NCBI GenBank assembly: GCA_963726775.1
Contig: CAVSDL010000009.1
Coordinates: 434,001-498,000, forward strand
Direction of reading: 5' to 3'
Source of the DNA: CAIWHR01 sp963726775
GTDB taxonomy: Bacteria > Pseudomonadota > Gammaproteobacteria > Burkholderiales > Casimicrobiaceae
Length of the DNA: 64,000 nucleotides
Position 1 is the stretch's first letter, and every line of letters begins with the position of its first letter. The position numbers and the translations under genes were made by a program. Of the stretch, positions 7,576 to 15,709 are shown in pieces. The notes below the pieces were generated by a model, which was given only the letters and a program-made list of their open reading frames with translations, was not told the DNA's origin and searched no databases.

Positions 7576-10500
7576 ATGCTCCCCGACTACGCCGAACTGC
7601 ACTGCGTATCGAACTTTTCGTTCCTCCGCGGGGCGTCGCGCCCCGAGGAACTGGTCGAGCGGGCGAAGGCGCTGGGCTATGCGGCGATCGCCATCACCGA
7701 CGAATGCTCGCTCTCGGGCGTGATCCGGGCGCATCTCGCGGCGAAGAGCGCGGAGCTCCCGCTCGTCATCGGCAGCGAATTCACGCTCGCCGATGGCGTG
7801 AAGCTCGTGCTGCTCGCAACCGACCGCGGGAGCTACGGCAACCTGTCGCAGCTGATCACCCGCGGGCGGCGGCAGGCGAAGAAAGGCACGTACGCGCTTT
7901 CCCGCAACGACGTCGCTGCGTTCGCGGAAGGCCTGCTCGCGCTGTGGGTACCGCCGGAGAAATTGGGGTCGGACTCGACTTTTCGCGGGGTGCTTTCTGG
8001 CACGCAAGCCTTGGAAGAAAAGTCGAGTCCGACCCTGCTTTCCGCCGAAGCGCTCGCGACGGCACGCTGGGTCGCCGCCACGTTCCCGGGACGCGCGTGG
8101 CTCGCCGTCGAGCTCTTCGCCCGCGCCGGCGACCGCGCGCGGCTCGCGCGCTGCGCCGAACTGTCGCGAGCGAGCGGCTTGCCTCGGGTCGCGGCCGGCG
8201 ACGTCCACATGCACGCCCGCGCACGGCGTGCGTTGCAGGACACGCTCACCGCGATTCGCCTGAAGAAACCCGTCGCCAAATGCGGCTGCGCGCTCTACGC
8301 GAACGGCGAGAGGCATCTGCGCTCCCGCGCGCGGCTGGCGGCGATCTATCCGCTGGCACTGCTTGCGGAGACGGTGGCGATCGCGCAGCGATGCACATTC
8401 ACGCTGGACGAACTCCGCTACGAGTATCCCGAGGAGATCGTGCCTCCCGGCGAGACGCCAGCCTCGCATCTGCGCCGGCTGGTGGAAGAAGGGTTGGCGC
8501 GGCGGTATGGCAAAGCAGGGTCGGACTCGACTTCTCTGTGTCATTCCGAGACCGTCGCTTCATCGGCCGAGGCATCTGCTGTTGCGGCCGGTCCGCATCG
8601 AACAGCAGATCCCTCGGCTGCGCCTCGGGATGACACAGCACAGGGGAACCGGTTACTTGAACCGGAGGGTGGTGTCCGAATGGGTGGTGTCCGAATTCCC
8701 GCGGACGTGCGCGGCTTGATCGAGCATGAGCTCGCGCTGATCGCCGAGCTCGGATACGAGCCGTACTTCCTCACCGTTTACGACATCGTCGCGTTCGCCC
8801 GGTCGCGGGACATCCTGTGCCAGGGCCGCGGGTCGGCGGCGAACTCCGCAGTCTGCTACGCATTGGGGATCACCGAGGTCGATCCCGCGCGGATGAACAT
8901 GCTGTTCGAGCGCTTCATCAGCAAGGACCGCAACGAGCCCCCGGACATCGATGTCGACTTCGAGCACCAGCAGCGCGAGGAAGTGATGCAGTACGTCTAC
9001 GCGAAGTACGGCCGCGACCGCGCGGCGCTGGCGGCGACGCTGATCACCTACCGACCCAAGAGCGCGGTGCGCGACGTCGGCAAGGCGTTGGGCCTCGATC
9101 TCGCGCAGGTGGATCGCCTCGCCGGCGCGTTCGCGTGGTGGGACGGGCGCGAGATGAAGCCCGAGCGGATCCGCGAGGCAGGATTCGAGCCGGACAACCC
9201 CGTGATTGTGCGGCTCGTCGCGCTCGCGAACGAGCTGATGGGCTTTCCCCGCCATCTTTCGCAGCACGTCGGCGGCTTTGTCATCGCGCGCGACCTGCTG
9301 GAACGCATGGTGCCGGTCGAGAACGCGGCGATGGCGGAGCGCACGGTCATCCAGTGGGACAAGGACGATCTCGACGCGCTGGGGCTGCTCAAGGTCGATT
9401 GCCTCGCCCTCGGGATGCTGTCCGCGATCCGCCGCGCGCTCGAGATGGTGTCGCGGCATCGGGGCCGCGAGCTGCGGATGCAGGACATCCCTGCCGAGGA
9501 TCCCGAGGTCTACGCGATGTGCCAGCACGCCGATACCGTCGGCGTGTTCCAGATCGAGTCGCGCGCGCAGCAGGCGATGCTGCCGCGGCTGAAACCCGCG
9601 TGCTTCTACGATCTCGTCATCGAAGTCGCGATCGTGCGTCCCGGTCCGATTCAGGGCGGGATGGTGCATCCGTACCTGCGCCGGCGCCAGGGACGCGAGC
9701 CCGTCACCTATCCGAGCGAGGCGGTGCGAAGCGTCCTCGCGCGCACTCTCGGCGTGCCGATCTTCCAGGAGCAGGTGATGCAGCTCGCGATCGTCGCCGC
9801 CGGATTCACGCCGGGCGAGGCGGACCATCTGCGGCGCTCGATGGCCGCGTGGCGGCGCAAGGGCGGGCTCGAAAAATTCGAGCAGCGACTGATCGACGGC
9901 ATGGGCGCGCGCGGCTACGCGGAAGGCTTCGCGCGGCAGATCTACCAGCAGATCCTCGGGTTCGGCGAGTACGGTTTTCCGGAATCGCACTCGGCCTCCT
10001 TCGCGCTGCTCGTCTACGTATCGGCATGGCTCAAGCGCTACGAACCCGCGGCGTTCTGCGGCGCGCTGCTGAACTCGCTGCCCATGGGGTTCTACGGGCC
10101 GTCGCAACTCGTGGCGGACGCGCGGCGGCACGGCGTCGAAGTGCGGCCGGTCGACGTGACCGTGAGCGAGTGGGAATGCACGCTGGAGAAAACGGAGAAA
10201 TCAGGGTCAGACTCGACTTTTGGGATGCCTGACCGGCCATCGCAGGCCTGGGATGAAAAGTCGAGTCTGACCCTGATTTTGCGTCTCGGCATGCGCCTCG
10301 TCACCGGGCTGTCGGAAGCCGGCGCGCAACGGCTCGTCCTGGCGCGGCGCAGGCGCCCGTTCGACAGCGTAGCCGACCTCGCGCACCGCGCGTCGCTCGA
10401 TCAGCGCGACCTCGCCCATCTCGCCGCCGCGGACGCGCTGGCCGCGCTCGCCGGGCACCGCCACGGCGCGGTGTGGGACGTGGCCGGCGTCGACCGGCTG

Positions 10501-10977
10501 CCGCCGCTGCTCGCGGGCAGCACGTTTGCCGAGGACAAGCCGGAACTCGCAGCGCCCACCGAAGGGCAGGACATCGTCGCCGACTACCGGACGCTGTCGC
10601 TCACGCTGCGCAGGCACCCGCTGGCGCTGCTGCGCGGCCAGCTCTCGCGGCGGCGGCTTGTCACCGCGGCCGATGTCGCGCAGGCCCCGCACGGCCGCAT
10701 CGTGCGCACCGCGGGCCTCGTCATCGGACGGCAGCGGCCCGACACGGTAAGCGGCGTCGTGTTCGTCACGCTGGAAGACGAGACCGGCGCGACCAACGTG
10801 ATCGTCTGGCGCGACCTGGGCGATCGCCAGCGCCGCGAGCTTCTCGGCGCGAAGCTGCTGGCGGTGTTCGGCAAGGTCGAGCGCGAGGGACAGGTCGTCC
10901 ATGTCCTCGCCGGCCGCCTTGCCGATCTGTCGCCGTTGCTCGGCGACCTGCCGGCCCGCTCGCGCGATTTTCATTAG
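7576..10977 (+). CDS. dnaE2: Error-prone DNA polymerase III alpha, DnaE2
   Basis: The 1133-residue protein opens with a PHP domain (YAELHCVSNFSFLRGAS), carries the polymerase acidic motif PPDIDVDFE near residue 456 and the VFQIESRAQQAM hallmark, and ends with an OB-type domain (GVVFVTLEDETGATNVIVW). It replicates past lesions as part of the ImuA/ImuB/DnaE2 mutasome. It is about 100 residues longer than typical DnaE2 because three palindromic elements (7966-8035, 8518-8696, 10198-10279) are read through in frame. Each falls in a variable loop or linker, so the enzyme may still work. The start ATG at 7576 is family-consistent; the upstream open frame to 5488 is antisense to the carboxypeptidase gene. 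A LexA-like palindrome precedes it. Confidence 0.93.
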   Translation: MLPDYAELHCVSNFSFLRGASRPEELVERAKALGYAAIAITDECSLSGVIRAHLAAKSAELPLVIGSEFTLADGVKLVLLATDRGSYGNLSQLITRGRRQAKKGTYALSRNDVAAFAEGLLALWVPPEKLGSDSTFRGVLSGTQALEEKSSPTLLSAEALATARWVAATFPGRAWLAVELFARAGDRARLARCAELSRASGLPRVAAGDVHMHARARRALQDTLTAIRLKKPVAKCGCALYANGERHLRSRARLAAIYPLALLAETVAIAQRCTFTLDELRYEYPEEIVPPGETPASHLRRLVEEGLARRYGKAGSDSTSLCHSETVASSAEASAVAAGPHRTADPSAAPRDDTAQGNRLLEPEGGVRMGGVRIPADVRGLIEHELALIAELGYEPYFLTVYDIVAFARSRDILCQGRGSAANSAVCYALGITEVDPARMNMLFERFISKDRNEPPDIDVDFEHQQREEVMQYVYAKYGRDRAALAATLITYRPKSAVRDVGKALGLDLAQVDRLAGAFAWWDGREMKPERIREAGFEPDNPVIVRLVALANELMGFPRHLSQHVGGFVIARDLLERMVPVENAAMAERTVIQWDKDDLDALGLLKVDCLALGMLSAIRRALEMVSRHRGRELRMQDIPAEDPEVYAMCQHADTVGVFQIESRAQQAMLPRLKPACFYDLVIEVAIVRPGPIQGGMVHPYLRRRQGREPVTYPSEAVRSVLARTLGVPIFQEQVMQLAIVAAGFTPGEADHLRRSMAAWRRKGGLEKFEQRLIDGMGARGYAEGFARQIYQQILGFGEYGFPESHSASFALLVYVSAWLKRYEPAAFCGALLNSLPMGFYGPSQLVADARRHGVEVRPVDVTVSEWECTLEKTEKSGSDSTFGMPDRPSQAWDEKSSLTLILRLGMRLVTGLSEAGAQRLVLARRRRPFDSVADLAHRASLDQRDLAHLAAADALAALAGHRHGAVWDVAGVDRLPPLLAGSTFAEDKPELAAPTEGQDIVADYRTLSLTLRRHPLALLRGQLSRRRLVTAADVAQAPHGRIVRTAGLVIGRQRPDTVSGVVFVTLEDETGATNVIVWRDLGDRQRRELLGAKLLAVFGKVEREGQVVHVLAGRLADLSPLLGDLPARSRDFH
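7966..8035. repeat. In-frame palindromic element 2 (inside dnaE2, PHP region)
   Basis: GGGTCGGACTCGACTTTTC (7966-7984) and GAAAAGTCGAGTCCGACCC (8017-8035) are perfect 19-bp inverted repeats around a 32-base centre. The unit is translated in the dnaE2 frame as about 24 residues (GSDSTF...EEKSSPTL) between LLALWVPPEK and AEALATARWVAATF, a variable spot in the PHP domain. Confidence 0.92.
8518..8696. repeat. Composite in-frame insert 3 (inside dnaE2)
   Basis: It begins with the same left arm, GGGTCGGACTCGACTTCTC (8518-8536), but the matching right arm is absent. Next comes a long hairpin: TGTGTCATTCCGAG (8537-8550) pairs with CTCGGGATGACACA (8624-8637), and GCCGAGGCATCTGCTGTT (8566-8583) pairs with AACAGCAGATCCCTCGGC (8601-8618), each with one mismatch. 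It ends with a perfect 15-bp tandem duplication, GGGTGGTGTCCGAAT, at 8667-8681 and 8682-8696. About 60 extra residues are encoded between GLARRYGK and PADVRGLIEHEL. Confidence 0.85.
10198..10279. repeat. In-frame palindromic element 4 (inside dnaE2, C-terminal linker)
   Basis: Perfect 24-bp inverted repeats occupy 10198-10221 and 10256-10279. Their core GGGTCAGACTCGACTTTT is the same as in the other elements; the GGG-to-CCC distance is 70 bases, equal to element 2. The unit encodes about 24 residues (GSDSTF...EKSSLTL) between VSEWECTLE and LRLGMRLVTGLSEAG, the linker before the helix-hairpin-helix region. Confidence 0.93.
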
Positions 10978-11204
10978 CCGTCATTCCGTCGCCGCAATGC
11001 GGCAGCGAGCTTCACGACGACCGGTACGCGCGACGACGGAATAGCCACTCGCGTTCGAGCATCGCAAGCGGCGACGCTCAACGCCCGTCGACCGCGCCTT
11101 TCGCGCGCCAGGCGGGTAAGATTCGCTCACCCGCTCGTGACGAACGTCGCAATGCGCGCCACGTATGGCGTTCGATGTACGGACCTCGTGATTCTGAGGA
11201 CAGG

Positions 11205-12641
11205 ATGGCTCGACCCGAATTCGACATCGTGGTGATCGGCGGCGGTGCCGGTGGGCTGGTTGTCGCCGCGGGCGGCGCGGCGCTGGGCGCGAAGGTTGCA
11301 CTGGTCGAGAAGCACAAGCTGGGCGGAGACTGCCTGTGGTCCGGCTGCGTTCCTTCCAAGACGCTGCTGAAATCCGCGAGGATCGCCCACCAGATGCGCC
11401 ACGCGGAGCGCTGGTCGCTCACATCCTCCGATCCGCGGCCGGATCTCGCCAAGGTGATGGAGCGCGTCGCCGCCGTCATCAGGGGCATTGAACCCAACGA
11501 CAGCCCGGAACGTTTTCGCGGACTGGGCGTCGATGTGATATTCGGCGACGGTCGATTTGTCGCGCGCGATGCGCTCGAAGTGAACGGCCGCCGCCTCACG
11601 GCGCGGACGTTCGTGATCGCCACCGGATCGCGACCGACGGTGCCGCGGTTGCCCGGCGTCGACACGACACCCTATCTCACCAACGAGACGGTGTTCGGCT
11701 TGCGCGAGCCGGTGCCCTCGCTCCTCGTGATCGGCGCCGGCCCGGTCGGCTCTGAACTGGCGCAAGCATTCCGGCGACTGGGGAGCGAAGTCACCGTCGT
11801 CGATTCCGCCGCGCAGATCCTGCCGCGCGAGGACCCGGATGTCGCGGCCGTCGTGATGAAGCAACTGGCTGCCGAAGGCGTGCGCTACCATCTCGGCGCG
11901 TCCATCCTGGGGTTCGAAGGCCGCGCGGGCGACGTCCGAGTGACGGTGCGCACCGCGGACGGGACCCCCAGGATCCTCGCCGGATCGCATCTTCTGCTGG
12001 CCGCCGGTCGTACCGCGAATACCGAGGAGCTCGGCCTCGACACCGCCGACGTCCGTGTCGAAAACGGCCGGATCGCTCTCGTCGAAGGACTGCGCACGAC
12101 GAACCGCTCCGTTTACGTGGCCGGGGACGCCGCTGGAGGCTTTCTGTTCACGCATGTCGCCGAGCACCATGGCGGCGTCATCCTGCGCAATGCGATCTTC
12201 CGCATGCACTGGGTGCGCCCTTCACCGATCGTCCCGTGGTGCACGTTTACCGATCCCGAGCTCGCGCGCGTGGGACTGTCCGAAGCGGAGGCCAGGACCA
12301 GCGGCGTCGCTTACAGCGTCTACCGGTTCGGCTTCGACGAAATCGACCGTGCGCGCACCGAGGGCGAAACGGAAGGTTTCGCCAAGGTCGTCACCGATCG
12401 CAAGGGCAAGCTGCTCGGTGCCGCGATCGTCGGCGCGCACGCGGGGGAGCTGATCGCCGAGTACGCGCTGGCGATGTCGCGGAGCCTCCGCGCGAAGGAT
12501 CTGTCCGGCGTCATCCATGCGTACCCGACGTTCGCGCAAATCAACCGCCGCGTGGCCGACCAGCGGATGAAGGAAGGTCTCACGCCGGCATCGAAGCGCT
12601 GGATCCAGCGGATTTTCGCCTTGCGCGGAGCACGGGCATGA
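11205..12641 (+). CDS. FAD-dependent pyridine nucleotide-disulfide oxidoreductase
   Basis: The 478-residue flavoprotein has an N-terminal FAD motif (VVIGGGAGGLVVA), the redox-active pair in GGDCLWSGCVPSK near residues 42-47, an NAD(P) Rossmann motif (VIGAGPVGSELAQAF near 180) and a dimerisation domain ending in IHAYPTFAQINRR. It belongs to the lipoamide dehydrogenase/mercuric reductase group. It lacks the N-terminal metal-binding domain and C-terminal cysteine pair of MerA, and the usual HPTxxE is HAYPTFAQ, so the base-assisting Glu is replaced. Its stop overlaps the TVP38 gene start (ATGA), tying it to the following arsenosugar-type genes. GAGGACAGG precedes the ATG. Confidence 0.85.
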   Translation: MARPEFDIVVIGGGAGGLVVAAGGAALGAKVALVEKHKLGGDCLWSGCVPSKTLLKSARIAHQMRHAERWSLTSSDPRPDLAKVMERVAAVIRGIEPNDSPERFRGLGVDVIFGDGRFVARDALEVNGRRLTARTFVIATGSRPTVPRLPGVDTTPYLTNETVFGLREPVPSLLVIGAGPVGSELAQAFRRLGSEVTVVDSAAQILPREDPDVAAVVMKQLAAEGVRYHLGASILGFEGRAGDVRVTVRTADGTPRILAGSHLLLAAGRTANTEELGLDTADVRVENGRIALVEGLRTTNRSVYVAGDAAGGFLFTHVAEHHGGVILRNAIFRMHWVRPSPIVPWCTFTDPELARVGLSEAEARTSGVAYSVYRFGFDEIDRARTEGETEGFAKVVTDRKGKLLGAAIVGAHAGELIAEYALAMSRSLRAKDLSGVIHAYPTFAQINRRVADQRMKEGLTPASKRWIQRIFALRGARA

Positions 12642-13369
12642 ACGCCCGGTCTGCGGCGCCGCGCCGCGGCGGCAAGGCAACGAAACTGGCGATTCTCGCC
12701 GTCTTTGCCGGCGCCATCGTCGCGTTCTTCGCATTCGGCGCACAGCGCTACGTCGACCTCGAGGCCGTCAAGGCGAACCGCGATGCGTTGCTCGCGTTCA
12801 CCGAGCAGCACTACGTTGCCGCGCTCGCTCTCGCCTTTCTCGCCTACGCCGGTGCCGTCTCGTTCAGCCTGCCGGTCGGAACCGTGATGTCGCTGGCGAT
12901 GGGATTTCTGTTCGGGCGCGTAGCCGGCACCGCGCTGGTCGTAGGTGCCGCGACCATCGGCGCGACCGTGGTGTTCCTGGCCGCGCGCTACCTCTTTGCC
13001 GACGCAGCGCAGCGGCGCATGGGCGCAATTGGTGCACGGATCAATGCCGGTTTTTCGGCGAACCCCTTCAGTTACCTGCTGTTCCTGCGCCTCGTTCCGG
13101 TCTTCCCGTTCTTCCTCGTCAACCTCGCGCCGGCTTTCACCACTGTTGGCGTGCGCACCTACGCCATGGCGACGCTGGTCGGAATCATTCCCGGCTCGTT
13201 CATCTACGTGAACCTTGGCCAGGCATTGGGACGCATCGAATCGACGTCCCAACTCGTTTCCGGCGAGGCATTGGGAGCGTTGGTGTTGCTCGGGCTGTTG
13301 GCGCTGGTTCCCGCGGTGTTCCGAAAATCCAGGTCCCGGCCTGCCCCCGACGCACCCACCCGACCCTGA
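12638..13369 (+). CDS. TVP38/TMEM64 (DedA-like) membrane protein
   Basis: The 243-residue integral membrane protein has an N-terminal anchor (residues 17-34) and the SNARE-associated/VTT core, including GTVMSLAMGFLFG, FLLFLRLVPVFPFF-like segments and PGSFIYVNLGQALG. Family members are thought to move lipids or small solutes; the function here is unknown. The gene overlaps the upstream oxidoreductase by 4 bases (ATGA) and is 14 bases from arsS, so the four genes 11205-15707 look like one operon. Confidence 0.85.
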   Translation: MNARSAAPRRGGKATKLAILAVFAGAIVAFFAFGAQRYVDLEAVKANRDALLAFTEQHYVAALALAFLAYAGAVSFSLPVGTVMSLAMGFLFGRVAGTALVVGAATIGATVVFLAARYLFADAAQRRMGAIGARINAGFSANPFSYLLFLRLVPVFPFFLVNLAPAFTTVGVRTYAMATLVGIIPGSFIYVNLGQALGRIESTSQLVSGEALGALVLLGLLALVPAVFRKSRSRPAPDAPTRP

Positions 13370-13383
13370 CACGCCGAGGCTCC

Positions 13384-14346
13384 ATGCACGCCACGCTGCC
13401 CTTGCTGAAGCGTACCGATTTTCCGCCGCTTGCCCGCCGCGCTCTCGAGACGCTGCAGGTCAATCTCGGCTACCGATGCAACCAGGCATGCCTGCACTGT
13501 CATGTCAACGCCAGCCCCGACCGCACCGAGATGATGACGCGGGAAACCGTCGACGACGTGCTCATCCTGCTGCGTGCCGTGCGGATCGCGACGCTCGATT
13601 TGACCGGCGGCGCCCCGGAACTCAATCCGCACTTTCGCCATCTCGTGGCCGAAGCTCGCAAGCTCGGCATTCGCGTCATCGACCGGTGCAACCTCACGAT
13701 CCTCAACGAGCCCGGCTTCGAGGACCTCGCCGGATTCCTCGCGGAGCAGGGCGTCGAGGTGACGGCCTCACTTCCTTGCTATTCGCGCGAGAACGTCGAT
13801 CGCCAGCGCGGCGATCACGTTTTCGACTCGTCGATCCTCGCCCTTTCCAAGCTCAATGCGCTCGGCTACGGCAAGGACGACCCCCGCCTGGTCCTGAACC
13901 TCGTCTACAATCCGCAGGGTCCCAGCCTGCCGCCGGCGCAGCAGGGACTCGAAGCCGCCTACAAGCGCGAGCTCGCCCAGCAATTCGGGGTCGTTTTCAA
14001 TGCGCTTTACACGCTCGCCAACATGCCGATCAAACGATTCGGATCGACGCTCGTCTCGAGCGGCAAGTTCGCGAGCTACATGGAACTGCTGCGCTCCGCG
14101 CATCGGCCGGTGAATCTCGACGGTGTAATGTGCCGGTCGCTCGTCAGCGTCGACTGGCGCGGCTATCTCTACGACTGCGACTTCAATCAGATGCTGGGCA
14201 TCCCGCTCGCCGTTGCGGGCAGACCACGGCTGCGCGTCGCGGATCTCGCCAAGGTCACTCTCGACGGCGCGGCGATCGCGGTGGCCGATCATTGCTACGG
14301 ATGCACGGCCGGACAGGGTTCCAGCTGCGGCGGCGCGCTGGCCTGA
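13384..14346 (+). CDS. arsS: Arsenosugar biosynthesis-type radical SAM protein ArsS
   Basis: The 320-residue radical SAM enzyme has the cluster motif CNQACLHCH (CxxxCxxC) near residues 39-47 and a cysteine-rich C-terminus CYGCTAGQGSSCGG, the signature of the radical SAM/Cys-rich (DUF3641) family named ArsS. Known members transfer a 5'-deoxyadenosyl group onto dimethylated arsenic on the way to arsenosugars. No arsenite methyltransferase is in the window, so the substrate is inferred only from the family and the adjacent glycosyltransferase. Confidence 0.85.
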   Translation: MHATLPLLKRTDFPPLARRALETLQVNLGYRCNQACLHCHVNASPDRTEMMTRETVDDVLILLRAVRIATLDLTGGAPELNPHFRHLVAEARKLGIRVIDRCNLTILNEPGFEDLAGFLAEQGVEVTASLPCYSRENVDRQRGDHVFDSSILALSKLNALGYGKDDPRLVLNLVYNPQGPSLPPAQQGLEAAYKRELAQQFGVVFNALYTLANMPIKRFGSTLVSSGKFASYMELLRSAHRPVNLDGVMCRSLVSVDWRGYLYDCDFNQMLGIPLAVAGRPRLRVADLAKVTLDGAAIAVADHCYGCTAGQGSSCGGALA

Positions 14347-14366
14347 TTCACGGCACACGGTATCGC

Positions 14367-15707
14367 ATGCGTCTATCGGTCGTCGTACCGGCACTTGATG
14401 AAGCGCCGCGGATCGTGGCGACACTCGCCGCGCTGCAGCCGCTGCGCGCCGCCGGGCACGAGGTCGTTGTCGTCGACGGCGGCAGCGGCGACGCGACGCT
14501 CGCGCTCGCGCGCCCGCTTGCGGACCTTGCCTTCGTCGCGCCGCGCGGGCGCGCGCGCCAGATGAATGCCGGCGCCGCCGCAGCGACCGGCGACGTGCTG
14601 ATGTTCCTGCATGCCGACTCGCTGTTGCCGTCCGCCGCCGGAGATGCTTTCTTGCGCGAATGGCCGCGCGGTGGCCGGCGCTGGGGGCGATTCGACGTCT
14701 CGATCGCGGGCACGGCACGCGTGCTGAGCACGGTCGCGGCAATGATGAACGCGCGATCGCGGTTGACCGGCATCGCCACCGGCGATCAGGGCCTCTTCGT
14801 CGAACGCGTACTCTTCGACGTGGCTGGCGGCTACCCCGATCAGCCGCTGATGGAGGATCTGGCGTTCTCGGTGCGGCTGAAACGCATCGCCGGCCGGCCG
14901 CTCTGCGTCCGGCAGCGCATCATCACGTCGGGGCGCCGGTGGGAGCAGCAGGGTCCCTGGCGGACGATCGTGGCGATGTGGCGGCTGCGCTATGCCTACT
15001 GGCGCGGCGCGGATGTGGCGCAGCTTGCGGCATGCTACGGAACGCTGGCCCACGGCGACGTCATCCCGATGGCGCCGACCCTGCAGATCTTCGCCAAGGA
15101 TCCAATCTCCGGTGGCGTCAAGACGCGCCTCGCAAGCGCGATCGGCGCCGAGCAGGCCGCAATTGTCTATGCACAGCTTGTCGAACGGACCCTGGCGATG
15201 GCGGTAGCAGCGCGCGCCGCAGGCATTGTCGGTCACATCGAATTGTGGTGCGCGCCTGACGCCGGGCAGCCGGCGTTCGCCGCCTGGCGCGACCGCTACG
15301 GCGTCGACCTCGTCTCTCAACGCGAAGGTGACCTGGGCGCACGCATGCGTTTTGCCCTCGAGACCGCGCTTGGACGGGGCGCGCCGGCGATCCTGATCGG
15401 GACCGACTGCCCGGCGCTCGGCGTCGATACGCTCGCGCGCGCGTCCGCCGCTCTTACCGGACACGACGCCGTGTTCGTTCCCGCCGAGGATGGCGGTTAC
15501 GTGCTGGTCGGACTCGCGCGGCCGCTCGACACCTTCAGCGGCATTGCCTGGAGCACGGCCGGCGTCATGGCAGCCACGCGATCGAGACTGGCGGCGATGA
15601 ACGCCACGTGGCGCGAGCTTCCGATGCTGTGGGACATCGACCTTCCCCAGGATCTCGCGCGCTGGGAGGCATTCGAGGACGCCGCTCCGTCGCGTGCGGC
15701 CGCCTGA
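14367..15707 (+). CDS. Fused TIGR04283/TIGR04282-type glycosyltransferase (arsenosugar cluster)
   Basis: This 446-residue protein joins two enzymes usually encoded separately. Residues 1-225 are a family 2 glycosyltransferase (LSVVVPALDEAPRI, VVVDGGSGDAT, FLHADSLLP). Residues 232-446 are a DUF2064-type nucleotidyl/glycosyltransferase beginning IFAKDPISGGVKTRL, with GTDCPALG and AEDGGYVLVG. Both families sit beside arsS in arsenosugar clusters and probably process the sugar part. A Met directly before APTLQIFAKDP may be the fossil start of the second gene. It is 20 bases downstream of arsS and converges with xdhC, leaving only two bases between stops. Confidence 0.83.
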   Translation: MRLSVVVPALDEAPRIVATLAALQPLRAAGHEVVVVDGGSGDATLALARPLADLAFVAPRGRARQMNAGAAAATGDVLMFLHADSLLPSAAGDAFLREWPRGGRRWGRFDVSIAGTARVLSTVAAMMNARSRLTGIATGDQGLFVERVLFDVAGGYPDQPLMEDLAFSVRLKRIAGRPLCVRQRIITSGRRWEQQGPWRTIVAMWRLRYAYWRGADVAQLAACYGTLAHGDVIPMAPTLQIFAKDPISGGVKTRLASAIGAEQAAIVYAQLVERTLAMAVAARAAGIVGHIELWCAPDAGQPAFAAWRDRYGVDLVSQREGDLGARMRFALETALGRGAPAILIGTDCPALGVDTLARASAALTGHDAVFVPAEDGGYVLVGLARPLDTFSGIAWSTAGVMAATRSRLAAMNATWRELPMLWDIDLPQDLARWEAFEDAAPSRAAA

Positions 15708-15709
15708 CG

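Noticed and set aside
7276..8544. Carboxypeptidase extended to 984 residues
   Set aside because: The extra part is antisense to dnaE2. High GC keeps the shadow frame open.
7966..10279. Inteins or introns in dnaE2
   Set aside because: The inserts encode only about 24-60 residues and lack splicing motifs; the inverted arms explain them better.
11205..12641. Mercuric reductase (merA)
   Set aside because: There is no N-terminal metal-binding domain and no C-terminal cysteine pair, and no mer genes are nearby; it is tied to the ArsS operon.
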